Of a DNA stretch of 64,000 nucleotides, positions 36,850 to 45,932 are shown piece by piece; the first letter of the stretch is position 1; each line of letters starts with the position of its first letter. The DNA is from Streptomyces sp. P9-A2. Its GTDB lineage: Bacteria > Actinomycetota > Actinomycetes > Streptomycetales > Streptomycetaceae. The translations under genes were made by a program, and so were the position numbers. The DNA is taken from the NCBI RefSeq assembly GCF_036634175.1, contig NZ_JAZIFX010000001.1, positions 2,666,001-2,730,000 of the forward strand, in the 5' to 3' direction. The notes beneath the pieces are model-generated. The model was given only the letters and a program-made list of their open reading frames with translations, had not been told where the DNA came from and searched no databases.

Positions 36850-37649
36850 GAGGCGTCCTTGTCGGTGTCCGGGAGCGTGTCCGGGGCCGTGCCCGGGAGG
36901 GTGTTCGCGTCGGGGGCGGGGTCGGTGCCGGGCGTGGTGTTCGCGTCGGGTGTCGGCCGGGGCCGCCGCTGTTCGTGGAAGGAGCGTCCCCACCGGCGGC
37001 GGACGGCGGCGGGCCCGTCGGGCCACTGCCAGACGTAGAGCTGGCCGGCGAGGAGGGCGTAGTCGAGCGGGATGTCCTCGCGCCGCAGCAGGGCGACGAG
37101 GTCGCGCAGCCGCTGGGTGAGGGTGACGAGGTCGGGGGCGGAGCCCGCACGTACCAGGCGTTTGCGGACGGGTTCGTCGAGGCCGTCGGCCGGCATCAGG
37201 CGCCGGACGGCCGCGCCGAGCCCTGCCGGTCGTTCGCGGGTGTGCCGGCGGTGCATCGGGGCTCCGCGGGACTGCTGGTGGAACGCCCACAGGGTGAGGG
37301 CCGCGTGCAGGGCGTCCTCGGCGCGGATCAGTTCCCGCTCGCTCAGTCGCCGGGCCGGTTCGTGCGAGGCGAGGGCGTTCGCCTCTCCGCCGGTGTCGTG
37401 GAGCGGGTCGGTGTCGATGAGGCTCCACAGGTCGGGCAGTTCGCCGGCGGCACGGCCCGCGCCGCGGCGCAGTCGGGCGAGGGCGGCGACGGCCTGGGAG
37501 CGGTCCTGGAGGTAGCCCTCCTGCCAGGGGGCGATGTGCGCGGCGGCGAGGTCGGCGACCCGCTGGTACACCGGGACCGACGCGGGCGGGGCGATTACGG
37601 ACGCAGATGTGGATGTGGATGTGGATGCGGATGTGGATGCGGTGGTCAT
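36846..37649 (-). CDS. cse2: Cse2 (CasB), Cascade small subunit
   Basis: A 267-residue member of the Cse2 family, a helical dimer in the Cascade belly that holds the displaced DNA strand. The core (WQEGYLQDRSQAVAALARLRRG in part: DRSQAVAALARLRRG; ALTLWAFHQQSRG; LTQRLRDLVALLRREDIPLDYALL in part: RLRDLVALLRRED) is clear. The protein is longer than E. coli CasB (about 160 residues). The first 18 residues are Ser/Thr repeats from a hexanucleotide DNA repeat, and the last 45 residues are repeated Thr/Pro/Asp/Asn units. ATGA overlap with cse1; GTGA overlap with cas7e. Confidence 0.93.
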   Translation of the reverse strand: MTTASTSASTSTSTSASVIAPPASVPVYQRVADLAAAHIAPWQEGYLQDRSQAVAALARLRRGAGRAAGELPDLWSLIDTDPLHDTGGEANALASHEPARRLSERELIRAEDALHAALTLWAFHQQSRGAPMHRRHTRERPAGLGAAVRRLMPADGLDEPVRKRLVRAGSAPDLVTLTQRLRDLVALLRREDIPLDYALLAGQLYVWQWPDGPAAVRRRWGRSFHEQRRPRPTPDANTTPGTDPAPDANTLPGTAPDTLPDTDKDAS

Positions 37650-39466
37650 GCGTGCACCTCCGGGGCGGTCGCGGCGGGGTCGGTTTCCGGCAGGCCGGCC
37701 GGTCCGGGCCCGACCGGCCCGGATCCGGGGATGCCGGGCCCGGGTGCGCCTCCGCCGGCCGGGTCGGTGACGCCCGTGGCGTTGCCTCCGGCATCCGGGG
37801 AGCCGGGGTCACCCAGTGCCCTGGCCAGGCGTCCTCGGAACCACACGTCGGCCAGGCCCGCGTTCAGCCAGTGGACGGCGCCCTTCTTGTCGGTGGAGAG
37901 GCGGCCCTCCCAGGCCGCGTCGCCCGCGGCGGCGATGAGGCGGTCGCCGGCGCTGCCCACCATCTGCCGTACCCGGCGCTGCCAGGTGTACCGGTGCTCG
38001 TACGGGTCGGGGGCGTCCGCCATGGCGGCCAGCCAGCCGCGGTACGGATGTTCCAGCTCGTCGAATCCACCGGCGCGGGCCACGGATTTCGGCCCCTCCT
38101 CCTCGGATCCGGTCGCCCGGGCCAGGTCCGCCGCGAGGTCCCCCAGCGCCCGTACGGCCCGGTCGGCGTCCTCGGCAGCGGCGACGGCCTGCCGGGCGTA
38201 CGCCGGGTCCTGCCGGTGGAGCAGGACGACCGGCAACTCCAGGCGGTCGTCGACGACCTCGTCGATCACGGACTGCTGGGTCCCGTACGTGACGCCCACG
38301 AGCCGGGCGCGCACCAGGAAATTGCGGGAGAGCTGCCCCGAGGACACCAGGCGGGCCACCCACTCGAGGATGCGGGGCCGCAGCCGTGTCGGGCCCTCGG
38401 CACCCCCGGTGTCCTCGATCCGGTCGGCGACGAGCGCGGCGATGCCCCGCCAGGCCGCGCGGTCCGGGTCGTGTTTGAGGGGCAGGAAGACGGGTGACCG
38501 CCCGAGCTTCTTCTCCTGTGCGGGGCTGCGGCGCCACGGGGTCATCGGCTCGCGGTCGTGCGTGTTCCTGGACGCGAGCGGGTCGCCGTAGCCGAGGACG
38601 ACTCCGTGGACGCCGTCCGCGTCGTAGTGCAGGCGTACCCGCCGCGACTGCCAGGTGTACAGGTCCCGGGGGCCGGTCGCGGGCCGGTCGGCGGAGCCGG
38701 GGCCGCAGGGGGCGCGGCGCCAGGCCGGCCGGTCGTCGCCGGAGAAGCCGAGCCCCTCGGTGTCCGCCGCGACCAGGTTGAGCAGCAGCGTCTCACGCAG
38801 CGTTTTCCCCTCCACGAAGACGCCTCCGAGCCCGCCCGCCCAGCCGGTCCCCAGCGGGTACACCTTGCCGCCCTTGACCCGGGCGTCGTCGTCCATGCCG
38901 GTCTTGATGCCGGAGGTGTCGTAGGCGTGGACGTGCACGACCCAGCGTGCCGCCTCGGCGAAGGCCAGCCGCTCCACGTCCGGCATCCGCGCGGAGAAGA
39001 ACGGGGCACCCGCGGGCACGTCGGCCACGATCCGGTTGAGCGAGAAGACCTCGTCCTTCGTGGTGCGCAGGCCGGGAGTCTGCAGAAACGGGGTGGCCGG
39101 GTGCAGGAGGTCGAAGCAGTCCCGGTGCTGTTCCAGGTAGGCCTCCACGGGAGAGAAGCAGTCGGGGTCCTCCCACAGGTCCGCCCATTCCTCGATGTCG
39201 CCGGGGCCGTCCAGGGCGTCGTGCGCGACGGCCAGGAGGAGCCGGACGAGGGAGAACTCCTGTGTGGGCAGGTCACCGAGGACGTGACGCAAATCCTCTG
39301 CCTGAGCAAATATCTGACGTAGTGACAGTTCGTCCGGGGAGCCGTCGTGGCGCAGCACCCCGATCCACGGCCGACTGCCCAGGTCGAAGGAGAGCGCCTC
39401 TCTCCTTCCCTCGCTTCCACTACTTCCGCTTTCGCCTCCGTCAGGGGAGTCAGTCGTCCGGGTCAC
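37646..39466 (-). CDS. cse1: Cse1 / Cas8e (CasA), Cascade large subunit
   Basis: A 606-residue protein that recognises the PAM and recruits Cas3. Family landmarks are visible: SFDLGSRPWIGVLRHDG near the N-terminus, LLHPATPFLQTPGL, the Trp/Tyr-rich DLYTWQSRRVRLHYDADG, and a C-terminal four-helix bundle ending with WFRGRLARALG. The last 55 residues are a Gly/Pro-rich low-complexity tail that is not needed for the fold. The N-terminus has a Ser/Gly-rich linker of 20 residues. The gene overlaps cas3 by 17 bases and cse2 by four. Confidence 0.94.
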   Translation of the reverse strand: MTRTTDSPDGGESGSSGSEGRREALSFDLGSRPWIGVLRHDGSPDELSLRQIFAQAEDLRHVLGDLPTQEFSLVRLLLAVAHDALDGPGDIEEWADLWEDPDCFSPVEAYLEQHRDCFDLLHPATPFLQTPGLRTTKDEVFSLNRIVADVPAGAPFFSARMPDVERLAFAEAARWVVHVHAYDTSGIKTGMDDDARVKGGKVYPLGTGWAGGLGGVFVEGKTLRETLLLNLVAADTEGLGFSGDDRPAWRRAPCGPGSADRPATGPRDLYTWQSRRVRLHYDADGVHGVVLGYGDPLASRNTHDREPMTPWRRSPAQEKKLGRSPVFLPLKHDPDRAAWRGIAALVADRIEDTGGAEGPTRLRPRILEWVARLVSSGQLSRNFLVRARLVGVTYGTQQSVIDEVVDDRLELPVVLLHRQDPAYARQAVAAAEDADRAVRALGDLAADLARATGSEEEGPKSVARAGGFDELEHPYRGWLAAMADAPDPYEHRYTWQRRVRQMVGSAGDRLIAAAGDAAWEGRLSTDKKGAVHWLNAGLADVWFRGRLARALGDPGSPDAGGNATGVTDPAGGGAPGPGIPGSGPVGPGPAGLPETDPAATAPEVHA

Positions 39467-42410
39467 GGATCACCTCAAGGCCGTCTTCGGGGTTGTAGTG
39501 GAGCGAGAAACCCGCCAGCCGGGCCCGACCGTCCTCGTCGAGGGGGAGAATCAGCTGGTCGGCGAGCCAAGGGCTGTTCTTCCCCTGCCAGTGGGGCAGG
39601 TACAGCTGTTCCAGTTCCCCGATGGCCCGGTCCAGGACCGGGCCGGAGAACTGCAGCGGTAACCGCAGTCCGCAGCTCGCGGCCGTACGGGCCGCGAACG
39701 GCGTCGGGGTCGCGTCCTGCGGCAGTTCGACACCGGCCCGCTGCCGGTTCCTCCGGTCCGCTCCGAGCCACGGCAGGGTGGCCAGGCTCCCGTCACCGCG
39801 CCGCTGCACGACCACGACTTCCAGGCTGTCCCGGCTGTCGCGGACTTGGGCGTGCCCCGTGGGGGTGTCGTCCGTGTCGCCCACGCCGGCGGCCACCCAG
39901 CCGAACAGCGGTCGCCCCGCTTTGCCGACGTCCCCCAGTCGGAACACGGCGGCGCGCTCGGCCTGGTCGTCGCGGTGCCGGTCGAACTGCTCGCGCGCCG
40001 CCTTCAGCGCGTCCTGCCAGTGGTCCGGCCCGACCGGTCCTTCCCCGTAGGCGCCCTGGACGAGCGGGCTGATGTCCGTCGGGAGTTGCACCGGCTTCCG
40101 GGGCCCGCCGTCGAGGTGGGGCAGGAGCGCCGCGGCCGACCGCAGCAGGGCGTACCGCCCGTACACGGCCACCGACCCGCGCACCGGAGCGGGTACGTCC
40201 GCCGCCCAGTCGACTCCCGTCACCAGGCAGCGCGCGGTCCGCAGGCGCTCGGGCCGGTCGGCCTGGTCCTGTCCGCGCCGGTGGCGGTGCAGGCGGCCCA
40301 TGCGCTGGAGGAGCAGGTCGACGGGGCAGAGGTCGCTGACCAGCAGGTCGAAGTCGACGTCCAGGGACTGCTCGGCGACCTGGCTGGCCACCACGATGTG
40401 CCGGCCCGCGGGCCTTTCCCCCGTACGCTCCGGAGGGCCGAAGAGCTGGAGCAGCCTGCTGTCCTTGCCCGCCCGGTCGAGGTCGACGAAGCATGAGTGG
40501 GCCACGGTCACGTTCTCGGCGCCGAACTCCTCGCGCAGCGCACGCGCCGTCTCCAGCACCCGCCCGACCGTGTTCCGGATCACCAGGACGCATCCGCCGT
40601 CGGCCAGTTCACTCCGCAGCCAGGCGGCGAGGACGTCCTGACCGTCGGCGATGCGCTCCACGCACACCGTCGTCGACCGGGCCGACGCCTGCGGTCGGCG
40701 GACCAGCGGAGCGCCGCCCGGAGCGACGGCGGTCAGCAGCGGGTACGCGTCGTCCGGGGCGGTTGCCGCCGCAGCGGGACCTTCCGCGGGCATGACCGCG
40801 TCCGCCCGGCCGGCGTACGCCTCGACGAGTTCACACCTGCGCGAGGCCGGAAGAGTCGCGGAGAGCACCACCACCGGCACCCGGTACGCACCCAACCAGG
40901 ACAGCACCCGGTCCAGGTACACGCTCATGTACGTGTCGTAGGCGTGCGCCTCGTCGATGACGACGACCTTCCCGGCCACCGCGAGATGGCGCAGCGCCAG
41001 GTGCCGGCTCTTCAGCCCGGCGAACAGCAGCTGGTCGATGGTGCCCGCGACGAACGACGCCAGCATGGCCTTCTTACGCCCCCGCAGCCAGGCATGCGCC
41101 ACCAGTTCGGCCCCCGCACGGCGCCGCGCGTCGTCCGTCCGCCACCCGCCCGACTGCCACGTGGACGAGGTTTCCGCCCCGTCCACGTCGACAGCCGCGA
41201 CCCGCCCCGCACGGGCCATCAGACCGGCGAAGTCCTCGTTGAGCGCAGCTTTGGAATGGGCCAGATGCACGGACCGGCGTGCGCCTGCCACCCCCGGCAG
41301 CCGGTCCAGCCAGGCGAGCAGGCGGGGGAACATCGCATTGCCGGTGGCCATGGTCGGCAGGGCGAAGAAAACTCCTCCCGCGCCGGAGCGCGCCGCGAAG
41401 ATCTCGGCCACGGCGAGCGCGGCCTCCGTCTTGCCTTCCCCCATCGGCGCTTCGACGATCATCAGTCCCGGCGCCTCCATCTCCCGGGCGAGTTCCACGG
41501 CGGCCTCCTGCACGGGGCGCACCGTCGCCCCCTTCGGCAGAGCGAACCGGGAGGCGAACAACTCCTGCGCACTCCCGGCAGGTTCCTCGGCCCGCCAGGG
41601 GTCCGGCAGGTCAAGCCCCCGCCAGGCCGCAGCAAGACGTTCCCGGTCACTGCGGGACGCCCCATCGGGGAAGTACGGGAAGAGATCCGGGTTGCTGGCG
41701 ATCCAGTCGGAGACGATGACCAGCGCGGTGAGCAGCACCTGAACCGGCTGCGGCAGCTTCGCCGTACGCCACTCCCCCAGCCGTTCCGTCACCCCGAAGC
41801 GCTCGGCACAGGCATCGAGCAGCTCCGTCTGCACCTCCCGCCACACCCGGCCGCTCGCCCCCGGAGTGCGCAGCAACTCCTCGTGCTCGTACAGGGCCTT
41901 GATCTGCCCGTACTCGGGCGGGACCCCGTGATGCCCGCCCACGGCAACCGTGAACTGACCGGTCCGCGCGGGCGCCCACCCGTGCCGCTCCTCCAGCCAC
42001 TCCCCCAGCAGCACCTGCCCGGCCAGACCGTGCGGCGCGATCCGCCGGTCCGGCCCCATCGCCTTCGCCGAGCGCATCTCCATCCCCTGGTCGCGCATCG
42101 CGTCGGCGAGTTGATCGACCTGGCAGGCGAACGCGGGGGTGGCCTTGCCGATGTCGTGCACCCCGGCCAGCCACACGACGAGGGCCCGCGCGTCCGACTC
42201 GCCCTGCGGCAACGCCTCGGCCACCAGCCGCCGCACCCCCGCGGGCAGCCAACGGTCCCACAACAGGCCGGCCACCGCCGCGCTGTCCTCCATGTGCCGC
42301 CACAACGGCAGCCACCCGTCGGTGTCCCGATCATGCTTGGCCCACACCGCCCGAGCCGGCCCTCCGAGCCGACACAGCAGGTCGGATCGGGGCATCCCCC
42401 CATTGCTCAT
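39450..42410 (-). CDS. cas3: Cas3, HD nuclease-helicase of the type I-E system
   Basis: A protein of about 986 residues that degrades the target DNA after Cascade binding. The N-terminal HD nuclease has His39 (LWRHMEDS) and the HDIGKA motif (His85, Asp86). The superfamily 2 helicase follows with Walker A (APMGEGKTE, about residues 321-329) and the DEAH box (VVIDEAHAYD, about 485-488), then SATLP and the motif VI region (QRMGRLHRHRRG). No frameshift or missing motif is seen. The start is uncertain: 42410 (MSNGG) is chosen, with 42488 (longer) and 42395 (MPRSD) as alternatives; none has a strong ribosome-binding site. It is the first gene of the cas operon and diverges from array 2. Confidence 0.94.
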   Translation of the reverse strand: MSNGGMPRSDLLCRLGGPARAVWAKHDRDTDGWLPLWRHMEDSAAVAGLLWDRWLPAGVRRLVAEALPQGESDARALVVWLAGVHDIGKATPAFACQVDQLADAMRDQGMEMRSAKAMGPDRRIAPHGLAGQVLLGEWLEERHGWAPARTGQFTVAVGGHHGVPPEYGQIKALYEHEELLRTPGASGRVWREVQTELLDACAERFGVTERLGEWRTAKLPQPVQVLLTALVIVSDWIASNPDLFPYFPDGASRSDRERLAAAWRGLDLPDPWRAEEPAGSAQELFASRFALPKGATVRPVQEAAVELAREMEAPGLMIVEAPMGEGKTEAALAVAEIFAARSGAGGVFFALPTMATGNAMFPRLLAWLDRLPGVAGARRSVHLAHSKAALNEDFAGLMARAGRVAAVDVDGAETSSTWQSGGWRTDDARRRAGAELVAHAWLRGRKKAMLASFVAGTIDQLLFAGLKSRHLALRHLAVAGKVVVIDEAHAYDTYMSVYLDRVLSWLGAYRVPVVVLSATLPASRRCELVEAYAGRADAVMPAEGPAAAATAPDDAYPLLTAVAPGGAPLVRRPQASARSTTVCVERIADGQDVLAAWLRSELADGGCVLVIRNTVGRVLETARALREEFGAENVTVAHSCFVDLDRAGKDSRLLQLFGPPERTGERPAGRHIVVASQVAEQSLDVDFDLLVSDLCPVDLLLQRMGRLHRHRRGQDQADRPERLRTARCLVTGVDWAADVPAPVRGSVAVYGRYALLRSAAALLPHLDGGPRKPVQLPTDISPLVQGAYGEGPVGPDHWQDALKAAREQFDRHRDDQAERAAVFRLGDVGKAGRPLFGWVAAGVGDTDDTPTGHAQVRDSRDSLEVVVVQRRGDGSLATLPWLGADRRNRQRAGVELPQDATPTPFAARTAASCGLRLPLQFSGPVLDRAIGELEQLYLPHWQGKNSPWLADQLILPLDEDGRARLAGFSLHYNPEDGLEVIRDPDD

Positions 42411-42555
42411 GAGGGATTGATACAGGGAGAGACGGGCTCCGCACACCAAAATGGGCAAAGAGACGGAAGCAGGCGCAGGAAGCGGCATCGGGACTTACGA
42501 TGACCGGCTCACCATCGCTTCACTGAGAAGCGCCCGCGAGACCGAATGGCACCGC

Positions 42556-42630
42556 ATGCCCCATTTGCCGAGATCTGCAAAAGTCTCCGAAACCACGTAT
42601 CTGCGAAAGTAAAACCGCAGGTCATCCAGT
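42556..42630 (+). promoter_or_regulatory. Leader of CRISPR array 2
   Basis: The 75 bases before the first repeat begin ATGCCCCATTTGCCGAG and end CCGCAGGTCATCCAGT. Against the array 1 leader the ends are conserved at identical offsets (ATGCCCCATT, GCCG, ATC, AAAGT, then CCGCAGGTCA and AGT), while the middle differs. The rest of 42411-42555 probably holds the cas3 promoter on the minus strand. Confidence 0.85.
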
Positions 42631-45600
42631 CTGCTCCCCGCACCCGCGGGGATGCTCCCCGTCAGGTCTGACTGTCAGCCGGGATGATGTGCTGCTCCCC
42701 GCACCCGCGGGGATGCTCCCGAGTGGAAGGAGGCGGGGACGGACTTCCACCGCTGCTCCCCGCACCCGCGGGGATGCTCCCGGGCCTTGACCGCCGACGC
42801 CTTCGGGGTCGCGCTGCTCCCCGCACCCGCGGGGATGCTCCCAGCACGCCGGCGGCCGTGTTGATGGCGCGGGTCTGCTCCCCGCACCCGCGGGGATGCT
42901 CCCGCGCCTCCCGGCGAGCCGCTTGACCCCAGGTCCTGCTCCCCGCACCCGCGGGGATGCTCCCCTCTACCCCTGGTGGACCGGCAACCGCGAGATCTGC
43001 TCCCCGCACCCGCGGGGATGCTCCCCCGCTCGCCCAGATCGTCCGCTGGACGGCTCCCTGCTCCCCGCACCCGCGGGGATGCTCCCGAGGAAGCGATCCT
43101 CACCGCCCTGCGAGACAGCTGCTCCCCGCACCCGCGGGGATGCTCCCGTGGAACTCCCGCTGCGCCGGATCAAGGAACTCTGCTCCCCGCACCCGCGGGG
43201 ATGCTCCCAGTCCCGAGCTCCACGGCCGCCGGCCGACCGGCTGCTCCCCGCACCCGCGGGGATGCTCCCGACGCCACCGTTCGCAGCCTGCCGCCGGCCC
43301 CCTGCTCCCCGCACCCGCGGGGATGCTCCCCCGGGCACCAAGACGATCAGGGTCTCCCCTGCTCCCCGCACCCGCGGGGATGCTCCCTGGACGAACAAGA
43401 CCCTCCCGGCCGGGACCGACTGCTCCCCGCACCCGCGGGGATGCTCCCTGTTCGGCTCGTGGAACACCTCTCCCCACGGGCTGCTCCCCGCACCCGCGGG
43501 GATGCTCCCATCGGAACGGACTGGTCCGTCATTTTTGCTCCCTGCTCCCCGCACCCGCGGGGATGCTCCCGGGCGCTCCACCAGCTTGGTGATCTTGTCC
43601 AGCTGCTCCCCGCACCCGCGGGGATGCTCCCTACTGGTACACCGGCGGTACGGCACCCGAGGCCTGCTCCCCGCACCCGCGGGGATGCTCCCTTCAACGT
43701 CAGCGGCATCGGCGTGCAGGTGGCCTGCTCCCCGCACCCGCGGGGATGCTCCCGACTGGCCGTTCCCGCCCAACGCTCCCGCCCTCTGCTCCCCGCACCC
43801 GCGGGGATGCTCCCGTAGCCCGGCCCGTGGGCATCGTCCTGACTGTCTGCTCCCCGCACCCGCGGGGATGCTCCCGGACGCGCCGCGATCACCTGCGCGT
43901 CCTTGCCCTGCTCCCCGCACCCGCGGGGATGCTCCCAACTACGACATGCGACGTCTGCCGAAGACGGACTGCTCCCCGCACCCGCGGGGATGCTCCCCCG
44001 CTGACCTTGCTCCCGGTCTTGAGCCCGAGCTGCTCCCCGCACCCGCGGGGATGCTCCCGGCGGCGACGTCGACGTCTGGCCGACATGGCACTGCTCCCCG
44101 CACCCGCGGGGATGCTCCCGTGGTGGTGGTCTGCGCGGTCCAGGAATCGTGCTGCTCCCCGCACCCGCGGGGATGCTCCCAAACTGCCGTGGGAAACCTG
44201 GCTCGGCGCCGACTGCTCCCCGCACCCGCGGGGATGCTCCCGCGCGCCACATGAAGCTCGTCGTGGAAGCGAACTGCTCCCCGCACCCGCGGGGATGCTC
44301 CCACGGAACCGCCTCCCGTCCCGACAGCCCCGACCTGCTCCCCGCACCCGCGGGGATGCTCCCAGGGGCACGATCTGCGCGATGAACTTCCCCACCTGCT
44401 CCCCGCACCCGCGGGGATGCTCCCCCGCCGCGAGGCGAGTGCCGCCAGTGCTGGCACTGCTCCCCGCACCCGCGGGGATGCTCCCGCCCCGTCGTTCCGG
44501 TGACGGCGTTCGCGGCACTGCTCCCCGCACCCGCGGGGATGCTCCCGATCCCCCCCTAACATCCGAGCCACCGCTAGGCTGCTCCCCGCACCCGCGGGGA
44601 TGCTCCCGGGGTACGCCGGAGACGCGCCGTGAGCACGACCTGCTCCCCGCACCCGCGGGGATGCTCCCGAGTACATCCGCGACAACCCCGGCATCCTCAC
44701 CTGCTCCCCGCACCCGCGGGGATGCTCCCCGCACGTTGGCGTGGGTGGCTCCGGGGCTGCGCTGCTCCCCGCACCCGCGGGGATGCTCCCCGATGTGCTC
44801 CCCTCAGACCTTCGCCTTCGGCCTGCTCCCCGCACCCGCGGGGATGCTCCCGATCGGGTCCACCTCGGGCACGGCCAGGGCCGCTGCTCCCCGCACCCGC
44901 GGGGATGCTCCCCTGCGGGATCTCCGCAAGTTCCTGCCGGTCCACTGCTCCCCGCACCCGCGGGGATGCTCCCCGTGCTGTGGCTCAGGCCCTCGTACCG
45001 GGTGGCTGCTCCCCGCACCCGCGGGGATGCTCCCCGCCTTCAGAGCCTGCTGCTTCGGGGTCAGCCCTGCTCCCCGCACCCGCGGGGATGCTCCCACCGG
45101 CCGCGATGGCGGCGACCTCCCCGCCGGCTGCTCCCCGCACCCGCGGGGATGGTCCCGTGCTCCTCGGCATCGAGGCTGCCGGGGCCGGCTGCTGCCCGCA
45201 CCCGCGGGGATGGTCCCCCCTGACCGTCTTCGAGGCCCTGTGTCAGGCCCTGCTCCCCGCACCCGCGGGGATGGTCCCCCTCGGCATGTCGTCTCCCCCG
45301 GTGCCATCCGCTGCTCCCCGCACCCGCGGGGATGGTCCCAACACGGCTGCCAAGATCCCGGGCGTTCCAGACTGCTCCCCGCACCCGCGGGGATGGCCCC
45401 GAGGCCGCGAAGATCACCGTCCAGTTCACGATCTGCTCCCCGCACCCGCGGGGATGGCCCCACGGGGTGCCGGACACGGCCGGACTCAATGACCTGCTCC
45501 CCGCACCCGCGGGGATGGCCCCTGTGGTGCTGAGGGGGCATCATGCCGTGTTGGGCTGCTCCCCGCACCCGCGGGGATGGCCCCCAGCCGGCGTCGGTGT

Positions 45601-45706
45601 CCGTGAGCGGCCACACCTGCTCCCCGCACCCGCGGGGATGGTCCCGCGCCCTCAAGCAGATGGATGAAGCTGAAGCCCTGCTCCCCGCACCAGCGGGGAT
45701 CGAATT
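42631..45706 (+). CRISPR. CRISPR array 2, type I-E, 51 repeats / 50 spacers
   Basis: Repeats of 29 bp recur about every 61 bp. The first 41 end in GGGGATGCTCCC. From 45128 to the right end the repeats end in GGTCCC or GGCCCC, as in array 1, with one CTGCTGCCC variant at about 45189. The last repeat (45678) is degenerate (CCAGCGGGGATCG). The array is read on the plus strand from its leader at 42556. One spacer (43331-43358) is only 28 nt. The tip of the hairpin loop and the Cas6e stem are identical to array 1. Spacer targets were not assigned. Confidence 0.97.
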
Positions 45707-45723
45707 CCAGGGGGCGCCCCGCA

Positions 45724-45924
45724 TCACGTCAAGCGTGCTCGGCGCTCCTTGAGCACGCCGATGAAAGCGGCGAAGGCGGGGGTGGGGACCGAGAAGGAGG
45801 CGCGGGAGAGGCGCTTCGAGTCACGGATGGCTATGTGGCCGCCCAAGTCCGTGATCTCCACGCAGTCATTGCCCTCTCCACCACCCGAGTAGGAAGACTT
45901 GCGCCATTGCGTAGGGGCGGTCAT
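45724..45924 (-). CDS. DUF397 domain protein
   Basis: A 66-residue protein with the DUF397 signature (QWRKSSYSGGGEGNDCVEIT, then HIAIRDSKR and PAFAAFIGVLKE). DUF397 proteins are small partners of the adjacent XRE regulators in actinomycetes and some act as antitoxin-like or anti-regulator modules. The ATG at 45924 has GAGG five bases before it; an ATG at 45936 overlaps the XRE stop and is also possible. A broken copy lies at 26857-27036. Confidence 0.88.
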   Translation of the reverse strand: MTAPTQWRKSSYSGGGEGNDCVEITDLGGHIAIRDSKRLSRASFSVPTPAFAAFIGVLKERRARLT

Positions 45925-45932
45925 CGGATACC

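Noticed and set aside
35650..37812. 720-codon frame including cas7e
   Set aside because: Only the part from the GTG at 36849 is cas7e; the upstream part is read through cse2 in another frame and lacks any start with a ribosome-binding site.
42622..45752. Long frames such as LLPAPAGMLP / IPAGAGS repeats across array 2
   Set aside because: Same artefact as array 1; no starts, ribosome-binding sites or codon bias support genes.
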